Below, piece by piece: positions 44,748 through 53,303 of a stretch of 64,000 nucleotides of DNA; the stretch's first letter is position 1; each line of letters starts with the position of its first letter. The notes under the pieces are model-generated. The model did not search any database. It was not told the DNA's origin and saw only the letters and a program-made list of their open reading frames with translations. The translations under genes and the position numbers were made by a program. Origin of the DNA: RGIG5612 sp045601405 (GTDB lineage Bacteria > Bacillota > Clostridia > Lachnospirales > Lachnospiraceae); assembly GCA_045601405.1 (NCBI GenBank), contig JAZRZO010000061.1:1-64000 (forward strand). The letters run 5' to 3'.

Positions 44748-45675
44748 TGTTTTATAAAAAAACGATCATTTATTATTTTACAGGAACCGGAAACACGCGC
44801 AAGCGCGGCTGAGAAGACTGCAGCCGCGCTTGCGCAGTCCGGCATCGAGGCGGAGCTTCACCAGATAACAGTAGGCGACGCTGCCGCTCCCGACCCGTCC
44901 GCCTATGATATTGCCGGCTTCGCTTATCCCGTGCATGCTTTTAATGCCCCGAGGTTTTTCCTTTCCCACATAAAAAAGCTGCCTGCTCTCACTGCTGAAA
45001 AAAGGGATGAAGGCCTTTATCTTTAAGACCTCCGGTGACCCCTTCCGCTTAAATGACGCGTCAAGCTTTGCTTTGAGCCGCATTCTGAAGAAGGGCTTTA
45101 CACCGTGTGTTGATATGCACATGCTCATGCCATACAACATCATGTTCAGATATCCCGATGCTATGGCAAAACAGATGTATCTTCATACGGAAAAGATGTC
45201 CGAAAGATTAGCCGCGGCTGTTGCCTCGGATGAGCTCAATCCTGCGGAGTATGATCTTCCACATATCATACTTTCGTATGTCTTCAGGATACAATGGCTC
45301 GGAGCAATGATAAACGGACCTCTCTATTCCGTTAACAAAGACAAATGCGTTAAATGCCTTACCTGTACAACCTGCTGCCCGGCGGATAACATTGTGGTCG
45401 AAAACGGATATCCCAAGATAAAGAACCGGTGCGCTATGTGCATGAACTGCGTCATGTCGTGTCCCGCGGCCGCTATAGTTCCGGGCTTTTTAAGACTGTG
45501 GAAGGCCAATCCAAAGTGGGATTTTGAAAAGATACTCGTCGATCCGCAGATACCGTCCAATTACACGGACAGTCCGGATGCAGGTTATTTCAAACTGTTC
45601 AGAAAATATTATGCTGATGACCATCCGGAAGAGGACGCCGCCCCTGCCGAAATCTGCAGCGAATCAGAATGCTGA
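44747..45675 (+). pseudogene. EFR1-like flavodoxin-ferredoxin gene, two frameshifts
   Basis: The N terminus from the ATG at 44747 reads MFYKKTIIYYFTGTGNTRK, a flavodoxin FMN-loop start, then hits a stop at 44810. Dropping one C at 44804 restores AAEKTAAALAQSGIEAEL in the next frame. That frame breaks at an A6 tract (44998-45003); removing one A restores KAFIFKTSGDP and the rest, including two 4Fe-4S motifs (CVKCLTCTTCCP and CAMCMNCVMSCP). The intact product would be an electron-transfer protein coupled to the SDR. Either the gene is dead or the sequence has two one-base insertions. A start at 45007 could still give the ferredoxin part. Confidence 0.85.
44797..44835. repeat. Perfect 14-bp inverted repeat at the frameshift
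   Basis: GCGCAAGCGCGGCT (44797-44810) and AGCCGCGCTTGCGC (44822-44835) are exact complements around an 11-nt loop. The extra C at 44804 that causes the first frameshift lies in the left arm. Without that base the arms would be a quasi-palindrome with one bulge. Confidence 0.9.
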
Positions 45676-46164
45676 TATTATCCAGGGCACAACATATGTT
45701 ATAAAGCTCATTATCACGGCGCAAAGACATATGCCCACTGCTATCGCAGGGGCTGATCTTTTGACCGGCATTCTCAGAAGTGATGCCAGCAGGGCGCCTG
45801 TCCAGCCCCCGGTCCCCGGAAGCGGGATACCTACGAAGAGCACAAGGCCCCAGAAACCCCACTTATCTATCTGCCCTCTTTTTTTTAGTGTCTTTCTCTC
45901 AAGCCAGTTGACAAACCTTCCCGCCGTCTTAAATCTCTTAAGCCACTCAAATATCTTGTTAATGAGGAGCAATATGAACGGTATCGGGATGATGTTTCCT
46001 ATCATGCAAATGATAAGCGCGCTCAGATACGGGACATCAAAAAGTCTCGCTACTATCATGCCGCCTCTCATCTCAAGTATCGGAAGAAGCGATATGATAA
46101 ATATTACCAGCTCATGATTCCATGACGCGAAAGTAACAGCTACCCAGTCAAATACTCTGTTCAT
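45664..46164 (-). CDS. COG2426 small multidrug-export-like membrane protein
   Basis: This 166-residue protein has four or five hydrophobic segments, the family phrase LLPILEMRGGMIVA near residue 27, and GIPLPGTGGWTGALLASLL near residue 111. COG2426 members are labelled small multidrug export proteins, although direct evidence is thin. Its 3' end overlaps the convergent EFR1-like gene by 12 nt. The start is one base from the thrC stop, so it is translated as a second gene after thrC. Confidence 0.85.
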   Translation of the reverse strand: MNRVFDWVAVTFASWNHELVIFIISLLPILEMRGGMIVARLFDVPYLSALIICMIGNIIPIPFILLLINKIFEWLKRFKTAGRFVNWLERKTLKKRGQIDKWGFWGLVLFVGIPLPGTGGWTGALLASLLRMPVKRSAPAIAVGICLCAVIMSFITYVVPWIISAF

Positions 46165-47652
46165 TTATATCTCCAGGAATTTCTTAACTTCAGTTTCCAT
46201 ATCTTCTATCCTGCACACCGTTTTGTGCCATATCTGCGCGTTAAGTATCTCCTTTACTGCGTTCGGCACAGGGATCCCTGAAAGCCGTTCAAGTTCTTCT
46301 ATCAGCGTGATATCATCCTTTTCAACATTGCGCTCATCCATTGCCCGCATCACACTGCCGGCAAATTTGTACGGGCTTGCTGTTGAAACAATAACTGCAG
46401 GTGTTTTATCTGCGCTCTCCGCGAGATATTTATCATATACACATGCGGCAACACCAGTGTGTGTATCTGTGATATAACCGCATTTTTCAAAGTGCGACCT
46501 GATACCGGCGGCATTTTCCTCTTCTGTGGCGTACCCCTCCGCAAAATCCGAAAGCCCTGCTTTTTCATCGGCGCTGATGCTGTACCTGCCTTCCTCCGCA
46601 AGCGCTTTCATATATCTCCTGTTTCCCTCTTCGCTTTCTCCGGCGATCATATAGATAAGTCTTTCCAGATTGCTGGAGATAAGGATGTCCATGGACGGAG
46701 ACGTTGTGAGGATGAAGTCTCTGTTCCTGTCATAAACACCTGTCCTGAAAAAATCATATAAAACCCTGTTGTCATTCGATGCGCATATCAGCTTGTTAAC
46801 AGGAAGCCCCATGAGCTTCGCAAAGTAACCCGCGAGTATATTTCCGAAATTACCTGTGGGCACCACAAAATTTATCTTTTCTCCCGGAGCGATCTTCCCC
46901 TTTTTGCACATCCTTGAGTAGGCCCAGACATAGTATGCCACCTGCGGGATAAGTCTTCCTATATTGATCGAATTCGCTGATGAAAACCGGAAATGATGGT
47001 CAGCAAGCTCCTTTTTCAGCTCTATATCGTTGAACATCTTTTTAACACCGGTCTGCGCGTCGTCAAAATTGCCTTCAACTCCGATGACCAGAGTGTTGTC
47101 CCCCTTCTGCGTTATCATCTGCAGCTCCTGAACGCGGCTTACTCCACCCTTTGGATAAAAGACTATGATCTTTGTTCCGGGAACATCAGCAAAGCCGGAA
47201 AGGGCGGCCTTTCCCGTGTCGCCCGATGTTGCCGTAAGTATGACTATCTTATCTTCTATATTGTTCTTCCTTGCCGATGTAACAAGAAGATGTGGCAAAA
47301 TAGTAAGCGCCATATCCTTAAACGCTATCGTAGGTCCGTGAAAAAGCTCAAGGATCTCATAGTCTCCGGCGCTCACGAGCGGCGCTATCTCTTCCGTGTC
47401 GAACTTTTCGTCATATGCGGAGCTGATGCAGTTTTTCAGTTCCTCTTCCGTAAAGTCCGTGAAGAACCTGCTCATTACAAGATAAGCCACCTGTCTGTAG
47501 TCCATGTCCTGAAGCAGTGAAAGCTCCGTATCAAGAGGCGGTATGCGTTCCGGTACATAAAGGCCCCCGTCATCCGCAAGGCCTTTAAGTATTGCCTCCG
47601 ATGCCGTTATAAGCTCACCGTTTCCCCTTGTGCTTTTATATTTTATATCCAT
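46165..47652 (-). CDS. thrC: Threonine synthase
   Basis: This 495-residue PLP enzyme converts O-phosphohomoserine to threonine. It starts with YKSTRGNGE, has the PLP-lysine region HGPTIAFKDMALTILP near residue 106, TATSGDTGKAAL and VPTGNFGNILAGYFAKLMG. The long form with an N-terminal domain is like the Escherichia/yeast type. No other threonine gene is nearby. It is followed directly by the COG2426 membrane gene. Confidence 0.95.
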   Translation of the reverse strand: MDIKYKSTRGNGELITASEAILKGLADDGGLYVPERIPPLDTELSLLQDMDYRQVAYLVMSRFFTDFTEEELKNCISSAYDEKFDTEEIAPLVSAGDYEILELFHGPTIAFKDMALTILPHLLVTSARKNNIEDKIVILTATSGDTGKAALSGFADVPGTKIIVFYPKGGVSRVQELQMITQKGDNTLVIGVEGNFDDAQTGVKKMFNDIELKKELADHHFRFSSANSINIGRLIPQVAYYVWAYSRMCKKGKIAPGEKINFVVPTGNFGNILAGYFAKLMGLPVNKLICASNDNRVLYDFFRTGVYDRNRDFILTTSPSMDILISSNLERLIYMIAGESEEGNRRYMKALAEEGRYSISADEKAGLSDFAEGYATEEENAAGIRSHFEKCGYITDTHTGVAACVYDKYLAESADKTPAVIVSTASPYKFAGSVMRAMDERNVEKDDITLIEELERLSGIPVPNAVKEILNAQIWHKTVCRIEDMETEVKKFLEI

Positions 47653-47692
47653 GATTTCCCCCGGTTTCTTATTGTTTGTGCAAAGAAGCGCC

Positions 47693-48184
47693 TTACTGCT
47701 TAACCGCGCACTCCGAATCCTCGCCTAAAAGTATCTGTATTCCGTGTTTAAGCGGAGAGATGACCGCTTCAAGATTTTCAACAGCCGCCTTGGGGCTCCC
47801 CGGAAGAGTTATGATCACCGAGTTCCCGGTTATGCCGGCATTAGACCTGGAAAGCCATGCCCTGTCGGTTATCCGGCTGCTCGCAAGACGCATTGCCTCT
47901 CCAAAGCCCGGTATCATCCTTTCGCATACATTTTTGCAAGCCTCAGGAGTTACATCCCTCCGTGAAAAGCCTGTCCCTCCGGTAGTGACTATAAGAGTGA
48001 TGTACTTATCAGCAAGTTTCCTCATTTCAGCTTCGATCAGCTCCTGCTCATCAGGAATGATCCCGGTATGAACTATTTCATATCCGTTTTCCTCCAGAAA
48101 TGCCGCAACCTTCGGTCCCGACTCATCTTTTCTCTCTCCCCTGCTGCCTTTATCACTTATCGTTAGCACCGCTGCCTTGTACAT
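47693..48184 (-). CDS. mogA: Molybdopterin adenylyltransferase-like (MogA/MoaB)
   Basis: This 163-residue protein has the MoCF fold motifs LTISDKGSRGERKDESG at the start, TTGGTGFSRRDVTPEA near residue 70, and ITLPGSPKAAVENLE. It activates molybdopterin with AMP or is the related MoaB. The ATG at 48184 has GGAGGAG upstream and is preferred to a start six codons earlier. It lies outside the modCBA block, separated by a direct-repeat copy at 48272-48323. Confidence 0.9.
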   Translation of the reverse strand: MYKAAVLTISDKGSRGERKDESGPKVAAFLEENGYEIVHTGIIPDEQELIEAEMRKLADKYITLIVTTGGTGFSRRDVTPEACKNVCERMIPGFGEAMRLASSRITDRAWLSRSNAGITGNSVIITLPGSPKAAVENLEAVISPLKHGIQILLGEDSECAVKQ

Positions 48185-48271
48185 TATCTCCTCCGCTTGC
48201 ATTTTACATCAACTAAAATATTTAACCACATCATTAAATATAATGCTACCGTTATTTTAAAATGTGCCGCT

Positions 48272-48323
48272 CCCCCTCATCCGTCGCCTCCGGCGCCACC
48301 TTCCCCCGGGAGAGGGGGAAGGC
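48272..48323. repeat. Dispersed hairpin repeat family 2, copy 1
   Basis: CCCCTCATCCGTC, then CCACCTTCCCCC and GGGGGAAGGC form a GC-rich element with a terminal hairpin (CCTTCCCCC/GGGGGAAGG). The same elements in the same order and strand recur at 53137-53190. It lies between modC and mogA. Similar CCCTCATCCG elements seem widespread in gut Firmicutes, from memory. Confidence 0.8.
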
Positions 48324-48336
48324 CATTGCGTTGGAT

Positions 48337-49386
48337 TTATTTCAACAAAAGGATCTTGTCCGCCGGCAGTATGATATTCAGCTTCTTCGCCCGAAGCTGC
48401 TCCCACCGGTTTTTCTTAAGATCGATCAGAATATATTTCTCCGAGCGCACACCCTCAGGGCGCAGCATCACAGAATAAGAAAACGGATTTTCAATCTCAC
48501 CCGTCACATCACAGACAAAAGCATTGGCATCATCTGCCCCGCCTTCATTGATCATAACATCATGCATCCTTATCCCCGCAAAGGCCACATCATCATCAAC
48601 AGGGCCGCAGCAAAGCTCCATGCCCCATTCCTGAGCCAGTATCCTGTTTTCTGAAAGCCTTACCGCCGATGAGATATTCTTACATCCGGTAAGAACAGCT
48701 CCGCCCGCGGTAACAGGTCCGTCAAAGACATCATGCTTGTCACCGATCGTCATCAGCCGCCCGTTCTCCATAACAGCTATCCTGTTTGAAAGCCTGAAGA
48801 CCTCATCCCTGTCATGAGAAACAAGGATAGCAGTCTTTGTAAACTCCCTGATCACCTTATCCACCTGTCTTTCGGTATGGAATCTCAGGTGCGCATCAAG
48901 CGCGGAAAACGGCTCGTCCAGAAGAAGCACCTCCGGCTCATTAACAAGTATCCTTGCCAGGGCGCATCGCTGCTGCTGCCCGCCGGAAAGCTGCGCAGGT
49001 TTCTTATCCTCACAGCCTGTAAGATGAAGCCTTTCGATCATCGCCGCCGTCTTCGCTTTTTTTATCCTTCTGTCCTTTTCTCTTACGCCGTGGCAGATGT
49101 TCTGATACGCAGTCATGTTCGGAAACAGAGCGTATTGCTGAAACAGATATCCCACCATCCGTTCCTGCGGCTTAATATCTATCCCCTTCACGGAATCAAA
49201 AAGAACACGTCCGTCAAATTCTATACGTCCTCTGTCCGGCTTTTCGATCCCCGCTATACACTTTAAGGTCAAACTCTTTCCGCAGCCGGATGCGCCGAGG
49301 ATAGCAAGCATCTCGTCCTCCGCCACAAAATTCACATCAAGGTGAAACCGGCCGTATGTTTTTTCTATTTCGACCCTTAATGCCAT
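48337..49386 (-). CDS. modC: Molybdate ABC transporter ATPase
   Basis: This 349-residue ABC ATPase has Walker A GASGCGKSLT near residue 31, the signature LSGGQQQRCALARIL, Walker B VLLLDEPFSALD and the switch His in LVSHDRDE. A C-terminal regulatory region (about 230-349) is present but not a clear di-MOP. Following modB and modA with one-base spacing it completes a molybdate importer. A serine replaces one T in the Walker A (GKSLT), still a P-loop. Confidence 0.9.
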   Translation of the reverse strand: MALRVEIEKTYGRFHLDVNFVAEDEMLAILGASGCGKSLTLKCIAGIEKPDRGRIEFDGRVLFDSVKGIDIKPQERMVGYLFQQYALFPNMTAYQNICHGVREKDRRIKKAKTAAMIERLHLTGCEDKKPAQLSGGQQQRCALARILVNEPEVLLLDEPFSALDAHLRFHTERQVDKVIREFTKTAILVSHDRDEVFRLSNRIAVMENGRLMTIGDKHDVFDGPVTAGGAVLTGCKNISSAVRLSENRILAQEWGMELCCGPVDDDVAFAGIRMHDVMINEGGADDANAFVCDVTGEIENPFSYSVMLRPEGVRSEKYILIDLKKNRWEQLRAKKLNIILPADKILLLK

Positions 49387-50070
49387 TTACACCTGCTCCC
49401 TGACTGCCGTCTTATTTTTCTCCCGCTTTTCTATAAAATTGATCGCCAGCAGAACCACTGCCGATATCGCTATGTTGAGCAAAACCCACTTAAACGCCTC
49501 CGCGTTCTGATCATTCTTCCACAACGCGTAGACAGTAGTTGAAATAGTAGCGGTATGCCCGGGTATATATCCCGCTATCATACTTGTAGCGCCATACTCA
49601 CCCAGCGCCCTTGCGAACGCCAGCACACAACCGGCTATTATCCCCTGTCTGCAGAACGGAACCTTGATACGCCAGAAAATAAACGGATTGGATAGCCCGA
49701 GGGTCTGGGCCGAATACATCAGCGTATTGTCAAAAGACTCGAAAGTTCCCCTTGTCGTCCTGTACATCAGAGGAAATATAACAACCACCGTCGCGATTAT
49801 CGCGGACCACCAGGTCATGGGGATGGTAAACCCAAAGGTATCCAGCAAAAATTTTCCGATAGGCCTTCTTGGCCCTATCAGCATCAGAAGAATATAGCCT
49901 ACAACCGTTGGCGGAAGCACCAGCGGCAGAGTGAGTATCACATCCAGCACTCCCTTGAGTATCCTTGGAAGCTTTGCGATATAGTGGGCGAAGAACAGTC
50001 CCAGAAAAAATACCAGGACTGTACTTATCGCCGCTATCCTAAGAGAGTTTAATAATGGAAAAAGGTTCAT
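49387..50070 (-). CDS. modB: Molybdate ABC transporter permease
   Basis: This 227-residue inner-membrane protein has about five to six helices. The ABC coupling loop EAA motif is the stretch GLSNPFIFWRIKVPFCRQGIIAGCVLAFARALGEYG, near residue 125. It pairs with ModC and ModA to import molybdate or tungstate. It lies between modA (1 nt) and modC (adjacent). Length is normal. Confidence 0.94.
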   Translation of the reverse strand: MNLFPLLNSLRIAAISTVLVFFLGLFFAHYIAKLPRILKGVLDVILTLPLVLPPTVVGYILLMLIGPRRPIGKFLLDTFGFTIPMTWWSAIIATVVVIFPLMYRTTRGTFESFDNTLMYSAQTLGLSNPFIFWRIKVPFCRQGIIAGCVLAFARALGEYGATSMIAGYIPGHTATISTTVYALWKNDQNAEAFKWVLLNIAISAVVLLAINFIEKREKNKTAVREQV

Positions 50071-50071
50071 T

Positions 50072-50935
50072 TTACTTTAATGCCGTAAAGCCTACTCCTT
50101 CAAATGCCTTCCTTGCCGTATCTGTCTGCAGAAACTCCAGAAAAGCCTTAGCTGCCTCCGCATTCTTTCCTGTCTTTATCAGCGCGGCAGGATATATAAC
50201 TTTGCCGCCCGTCATCTCTTCCGTCGCGGTATCAACTGCTTCAAGCTGCGCAGAATATGCGTCAGAAGCGTAAATGATCCCGGCCAGCGCAACAGCCTCC
50301 TTCACCGCGGAGGTCACGCCCTTTACGTCCTCACCGTATGTTATCTTTCCTGCAGACGCAAGAGCCTGCTCATCCAATCCTAAAGCTTCAAAAATCTTCT
50401 GTGTATAAGCTCCCACCGGAACAGAACCACCACCCATCGCAAATATAAATCCATCTGTCTCAAACGCTGCCTTAAGATCGTTAAAGGATGATATATCCGC
50501 CGGGTTTCCATCAGGAACCGCCAGAACGCATTTATTTTCGAGCAGGTCTATCCTCGTTCCCTGCACAACATAATCAAGCCCTTCCGTATTAACCTCGCTT
50601 CCTGCAGTCTCATCAAGCTGGTCCATCTGCTTCTTCGCTGCCGGAATGAACAGGTCGCATTCCGCATCCTCAGCTATCGCCTTTTCCATATCTCCTGAAG
50701 AGCCAAAATTTGCTGTGACCTCAACGCCGGGATTTTCCTTTTCAAATTCCGCTATTATCTTTTCCAGTGATTCTGCAAGAGATGCCGCAGCATAAACTAT
50801 AATCTCTCCTTCCGCCTTCCGGCCGGGATCAGCCAATCCGGACTGAGATTCCTTGCTTTTTTCTGTCCCGGCGCATGCTGCCAGCAAAGACGCGCACAGC
50901 ACCACGGAGATCATCATACTGATCGTCTTCTTCAT
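50072..50935 (-). CDS. modA: Molybdate-binding lipoprotein
   Basis: This 287-residue substrate-binding lipoprotein has a signal peptide with lipobox LLAAC at residues 18-22, then AGTEKSKESQ. The ModA fold blocks VYAAASLAESLEKI, NFGSSGDMEKAI and GKVIYPAALIKTGKN are present. It binds molybdate or tungstate outside the membrane. It is first of modABC, 74 nt after moaC, with TATAGGAG before the ATG. Confidence 0.93.
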   Translation of the reverse strand: MKKTISMMISVVLCASLLAACAGTEKSKESQSGLADPGRKAEGEIIVYAAASLAESLEKIIAEFEKENPGVEVTANFGSSGDMEKAIAEDAECDLFIPAAKKQMDQLDETAGSEVNTEGLDYVVQGTRIDLLENKCVLAVPDGNPADISSFNDLKAAFETDGFIFAMGGGSVPVGAYTQKIFEALGLDEQALASAGKITYGEDVKGVTSAVKEAVALAGIIYASDAYSAQLEAVDTATEEMTGGKVIYPAALIKTGKNAEAAKAFLEFLQTDTARKAFEGVGFTALK

Positions 50936-51009
50936 GTCTTTCTCCTATATCATATTATTTTGGTTTACTTATATATTCACCGGAACGCGCTCTTTTTCCG
51001 AAAAATATC

Positions 51010-51486
51010 CTACTGCTTTGCTATAAAATGGCCGCTTTTTCCGCCATCCTTTTCCAAAAGCCGCACACCCTCTATCCTTATATCTCTCTGCACGGCCTTA
51101 CACATATCATATACCGTGAGTGCCGCCACGGAAGCGGCACAGAGCGCCTCCATTTCCACACCCGTCTGCCCGGCGCACCTTGCCTTTGCGTATATCCTTA
51201 TGATGTGCTCCTTTTCATCCATCTCAAAATTGATATCCATCCCGGTTATATTTATGGGATGGCACATAGGTATTATCTCCGGGGTCTTTTTGGCAGCCAT
51301 TATCCCCGCCACCTGAGAAACCGCGAGTACATCCCCCTTTTTTATGTGACCTTCCGCTATCAGATCGTAGGTGTCCTTATTAACATGAACCTCAGCATAT
51401 GCAACGGCAAATCTTTCGGTGATATCCTTTGCGGAAACATCCACCATTCTCGCCCTGTTCTGTTCATTGAAATGTGTCAGTTCCAT
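51010..51486 (-). CDS. moaC: Cyclic pyranopterin monophosphate synthase
   Basis: This 158-residue enzyme performs the second half of the first molybdopterin step after MoaA. It has MVDVSAKDITERFAVA, IPMCHPINITG near residue 75, GQTGVEMEAL and AVQRDIRIEGVRLLEKDGGKSG. It is one base after moaA, with modA following. Length is typical for MoaC. Confidence 0.96.
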   Translation of the reverse strand: MELTHFNEQNRARMVDVSAKDITERFAVAYAEVHVNKDTYDLIAEGHIKKGDVLAVSQVAGIMAAKKTPEIIPMCHPINITGMDINFEMDEKEHIIRIYAKARCAGQTGVEMEALCAASVAALTVYDMCKAVQRDIRIEGVRLLEKDGGKSGHFIAKQ

Positions 51487-51487
51487 C

Positions 51488-52447
51488 TTATCCTCCTATC
51501 TGATTCATGTTCCGCATTGAACTGCTTGGATTATCATAGGCAATATCATAGCCGTCCGGCTTACCCTTTATCTCTCTGATTATCGCTTCCCTAAGCTCGT
51601 CGCCCTTAAGACCCTTTATCAGAGTCTCCTTTCCGGAATGCAGGCACGCTTTAAGCTTTCCGTCCGCCGTAAGGCGCAGTCTGTTGCACTCGGAACAGAA
51701 ATGGTGATTCACCGGACTGATAAGCCCCACACAACCTGAATACCCCTCAACCCTGTATAGTCTTGCCACTCCAGAACTTCCGATATATCTGAGCCTTTCA
51801 TCCTTTTCCAGAACAGTCTCATTCGGTATAAAACAGCTCTTTTCCCATTTAGCCGCCTCACCTATCGGCATAAGCTCTATAAACCTTACCTGATAATCAT
51901 TGTCCCGAGTGAGCTCTATCATGTCATTTATCTCGTCGTCGTTATATCCGCCGATAAGTACAACGTTAAGCTTGATATTGTTAAAACCGGCCTGTTTTGC
52001 CGCCTCGATCCCCGCAAAGACTTCATCTGCAGACGCGCCCTGCGATGCGCACCTTGTAATCTTTTTATATTTTTCGTTTTGCAGGGTATCAACAGAGATG
52101 TTAAGCCTGTCCACTCCGGCAGCCTTTAAGTCCTTCGCGTATTTAGCAAGAATCGTCCCGTTTGTGGTAAGGCAGAGCTCCTTTATCCCTTCTATCCGCG
52201 AGATCCTTTCGCAGATATCAAGGATCCCGTTTCTTACCAGCGGTTCACCCCCTGTAAGCCTCACCTTGCGTATCCCTGCTTCAGCGCATGCGACCACTAT
52301 CTCCTCGATCTCTTCAATGCTCAGTATTTTTTCATGTGCGAACTTTTCCACGCCTTTCTCCGGCATACAATATGTGCACCTGAGATTGCAAAGATCCGTT
52401 ACTGATATCCGCAGATAATTTATATCTCTGTTATAGCTGTCCCTCAT
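51488..52447 (-). CDS. moaA: GTP 3',8-cyclase
   Basis: This 319-residue radical-SAM enzyme has DLCNLRCTYCMPEKG (N-terminal 4Fe-4S) near residue 18, VRLTGGEPLVR, and a C-terminal second cluster CSECNRLRLTADGKLKACL. The final GG is replaced by IGG at the C terminus, as in many MoaA. It converts GTP to 3',8-cyclo-dihydro-GTP. It overlaps mobB by one base and precedes moaC. Confidence 0.96.
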   Translation of the reverse strand: MRDSYNRDINYLRISVTDLCNLRCTYCMPEKGVEKFAHEKILSIEEIEEIVVACAEAGIRKVRLTGGEPLVRNGILDICERISRIEGIKELCLTTNGTILAKYAKDLKAAGVDRLNISVDTLQNEKYKKITRCASQGASADEVFAGIEAAKQAGFNNIKLNVVLIGGYNDDEINDMIELTRDNDYQVRFIELMPIGEAAKWEKSCFIPNETVLEKDERLRYIGSSGVARLYRVEGYSGCVGLISPVNHHFCSECNRLRLTADGKLKACLHSGKETLIKGLKGDELREAIIREIKGKPDGYDIAYDNPSSSMRNMNQIGG

Positions 52448-52977
52448 TATCTCTCCCTGTCAGAAAGGCCCGGTATTGCTGCACTGCCGTTTATTATGAG
52501 CTCCGCCACCTGTTCAACATCATCCAGACCGAATTTTTTTATATGCTCCACATCCTCATCCGTCACAACCGCTGCAAGCTCACCAAGCGGAAGAGAAAAG
52601 CCCTTTCCCGTTTCCTTTCTGCTTATTCCTATCTTGGGAAGGTCTGACATCCTGTACCCCTCAACGATCACCACATCAATGTCCGCCGGAACCATGGCTA
52701 TTATTTCCTCTACAGGAGGACAGCTTTCATTTCTTTGTATCACCGCTGTCTTTGTGTCAGAGCAGATAGCAACCATGTCGCTGCCTGCTTCATAGAACCT
52801 GTAGGTATCCTTTCCTTCCCGGTCCATCTGAAAATTGTGCGCGTCATGCTTGATAACGGCAACCTTAAAACCGTGCCGTTTTAAAACAGTAATAAGTTTT
52901 TCTATGAATGTGGTCTTTCCCGAACCGGAAAAACCAACAAAAGAACATATTCTTTTGTCCTGAGATCTAAAACACAT
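52447..52977 (-). CDS. mobB: Molybdopterin-guanine dinucleotide biosynthesis protein B
   Basis: This 176-residue P-loop GTPase has GFSGSGKTTFIEKL near the N terminus, VIKHDAHNFQMDREGKDTYRFYEAG and VIVEGYRMSDLPKI. MobB helps MobA convert Moco to the guanine dinucleotide form. The ATG at 52977 has AAAGGAG seven bases upstream; longer starts at 53025 or 53013 would run through the riboswitch-like leader. It is the first gene of the moa-mod operon. No mobA, moaD, moaE or moeA lies in the window. Confidence 0.92.
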   Translation of the reverse strand: MCFRSQDKRICSFVGFSGSGKTTFIEKLITVLKRHGFKVAVIKHDAHNFQMDREGKDTYRFYEAGSDMVAICSDTKTAVIQRNESCPPVEEIIAMVPADIDVVIVEGYRMSDLPKIGISRKETGKGFSLPLGELAAVVTDEDVEHIKKFGLDDVEQVAELIINGSAAIPGLSDRER

Positions 52978-52996
52978 ATGCAACTCCTTTTCAAAC

Positions 52997-53075
52997 ACGG
53001 AAGGCGCCCGCATTTCTTTGGACACCCCGTCCTGCAGACCATGGCCAATGACTTTAGGTCAAAACAGGATCGGAG
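52997..53075 (-). promoter_or_regulatory. Probable molybdenum cofactor (Moco) riboswitch
   Basis: The leader of mobB folds on the minus strand: CTCCG-A-TCCTG (53075-53065) pairs with CAGGA-CGG and following Gs, with GACC/GGTC inside. A second hairpin GGTGTCC/GGGCGCC, with G-U pairs, closes an AAAGAAATGC loop. Its place before mobB-moaA-moaC-modABC and its strong structure suit the Moco RNA family. I could not check the consensus base by base. Confidence 0.6.
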
Positions 53076-53136
53076 AATTAATTTTCATTAAAATATCATT
53101 TTTGCAAACCTATGTCAACGGGAAATGGAAATCTGC

Positions 53137-53190
53137 GTCCCCTCATCCGTCTGCCTGCAACAGCCACCTTCCCCCGGAGGGGGGGAAGGC
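53137..53190. repeat. Dispersed hairpin repeat family 2, copy 2
   Basis: CCCCTCATCCGTC, CCACCTTCCCCC and GGGGGAAGGC occur in the same orientation as at 48272-48323. It lies upstream of the mobB leader and directly abuts repeat family 1 copy C. Together the two family-2 copies bracket the mobB-modC gene block as direct repeats 4.8 kb apart. Confidence 0.8.
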
Positions 53191-53191
53191 A

Positions 53192-53279
53192 AACATCCCG
53201 CCGAAGCTGCATATATATCGGAGTGTAACTAACCCGGCAATCGTCACACGAAGATATATATACTGCAAGGCGGGATGTT
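53192..53279. repeat. Dispersed palindromic repeat family 1, copy C
   Basis: This has the longest arms of the three copies: AACATCCCGCC at the left and GGCGGGATGTT at the right are exact complements. The inner pair GCATATATA and ATATATATAC is present, and GTGT/ACAC replaces the CGACG/CGTCG centre of copy B. It lies between the isocitrate dehydrogenase stop and repeat family 2. Confidence 0.82.
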
Positions 53280-53303
53280 ATGATCAAACTTCCCGGTTCC
53301 CGG

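Noticed and set aside
44990..45010. Programmed ribosomal frameshift at the A6 tract of the EFR1-like gene
   Set aside because: The A-AAA-AAG slippery site would give a -1 shift, but restoration needs +1. A second, independent frame break also exists upstream.
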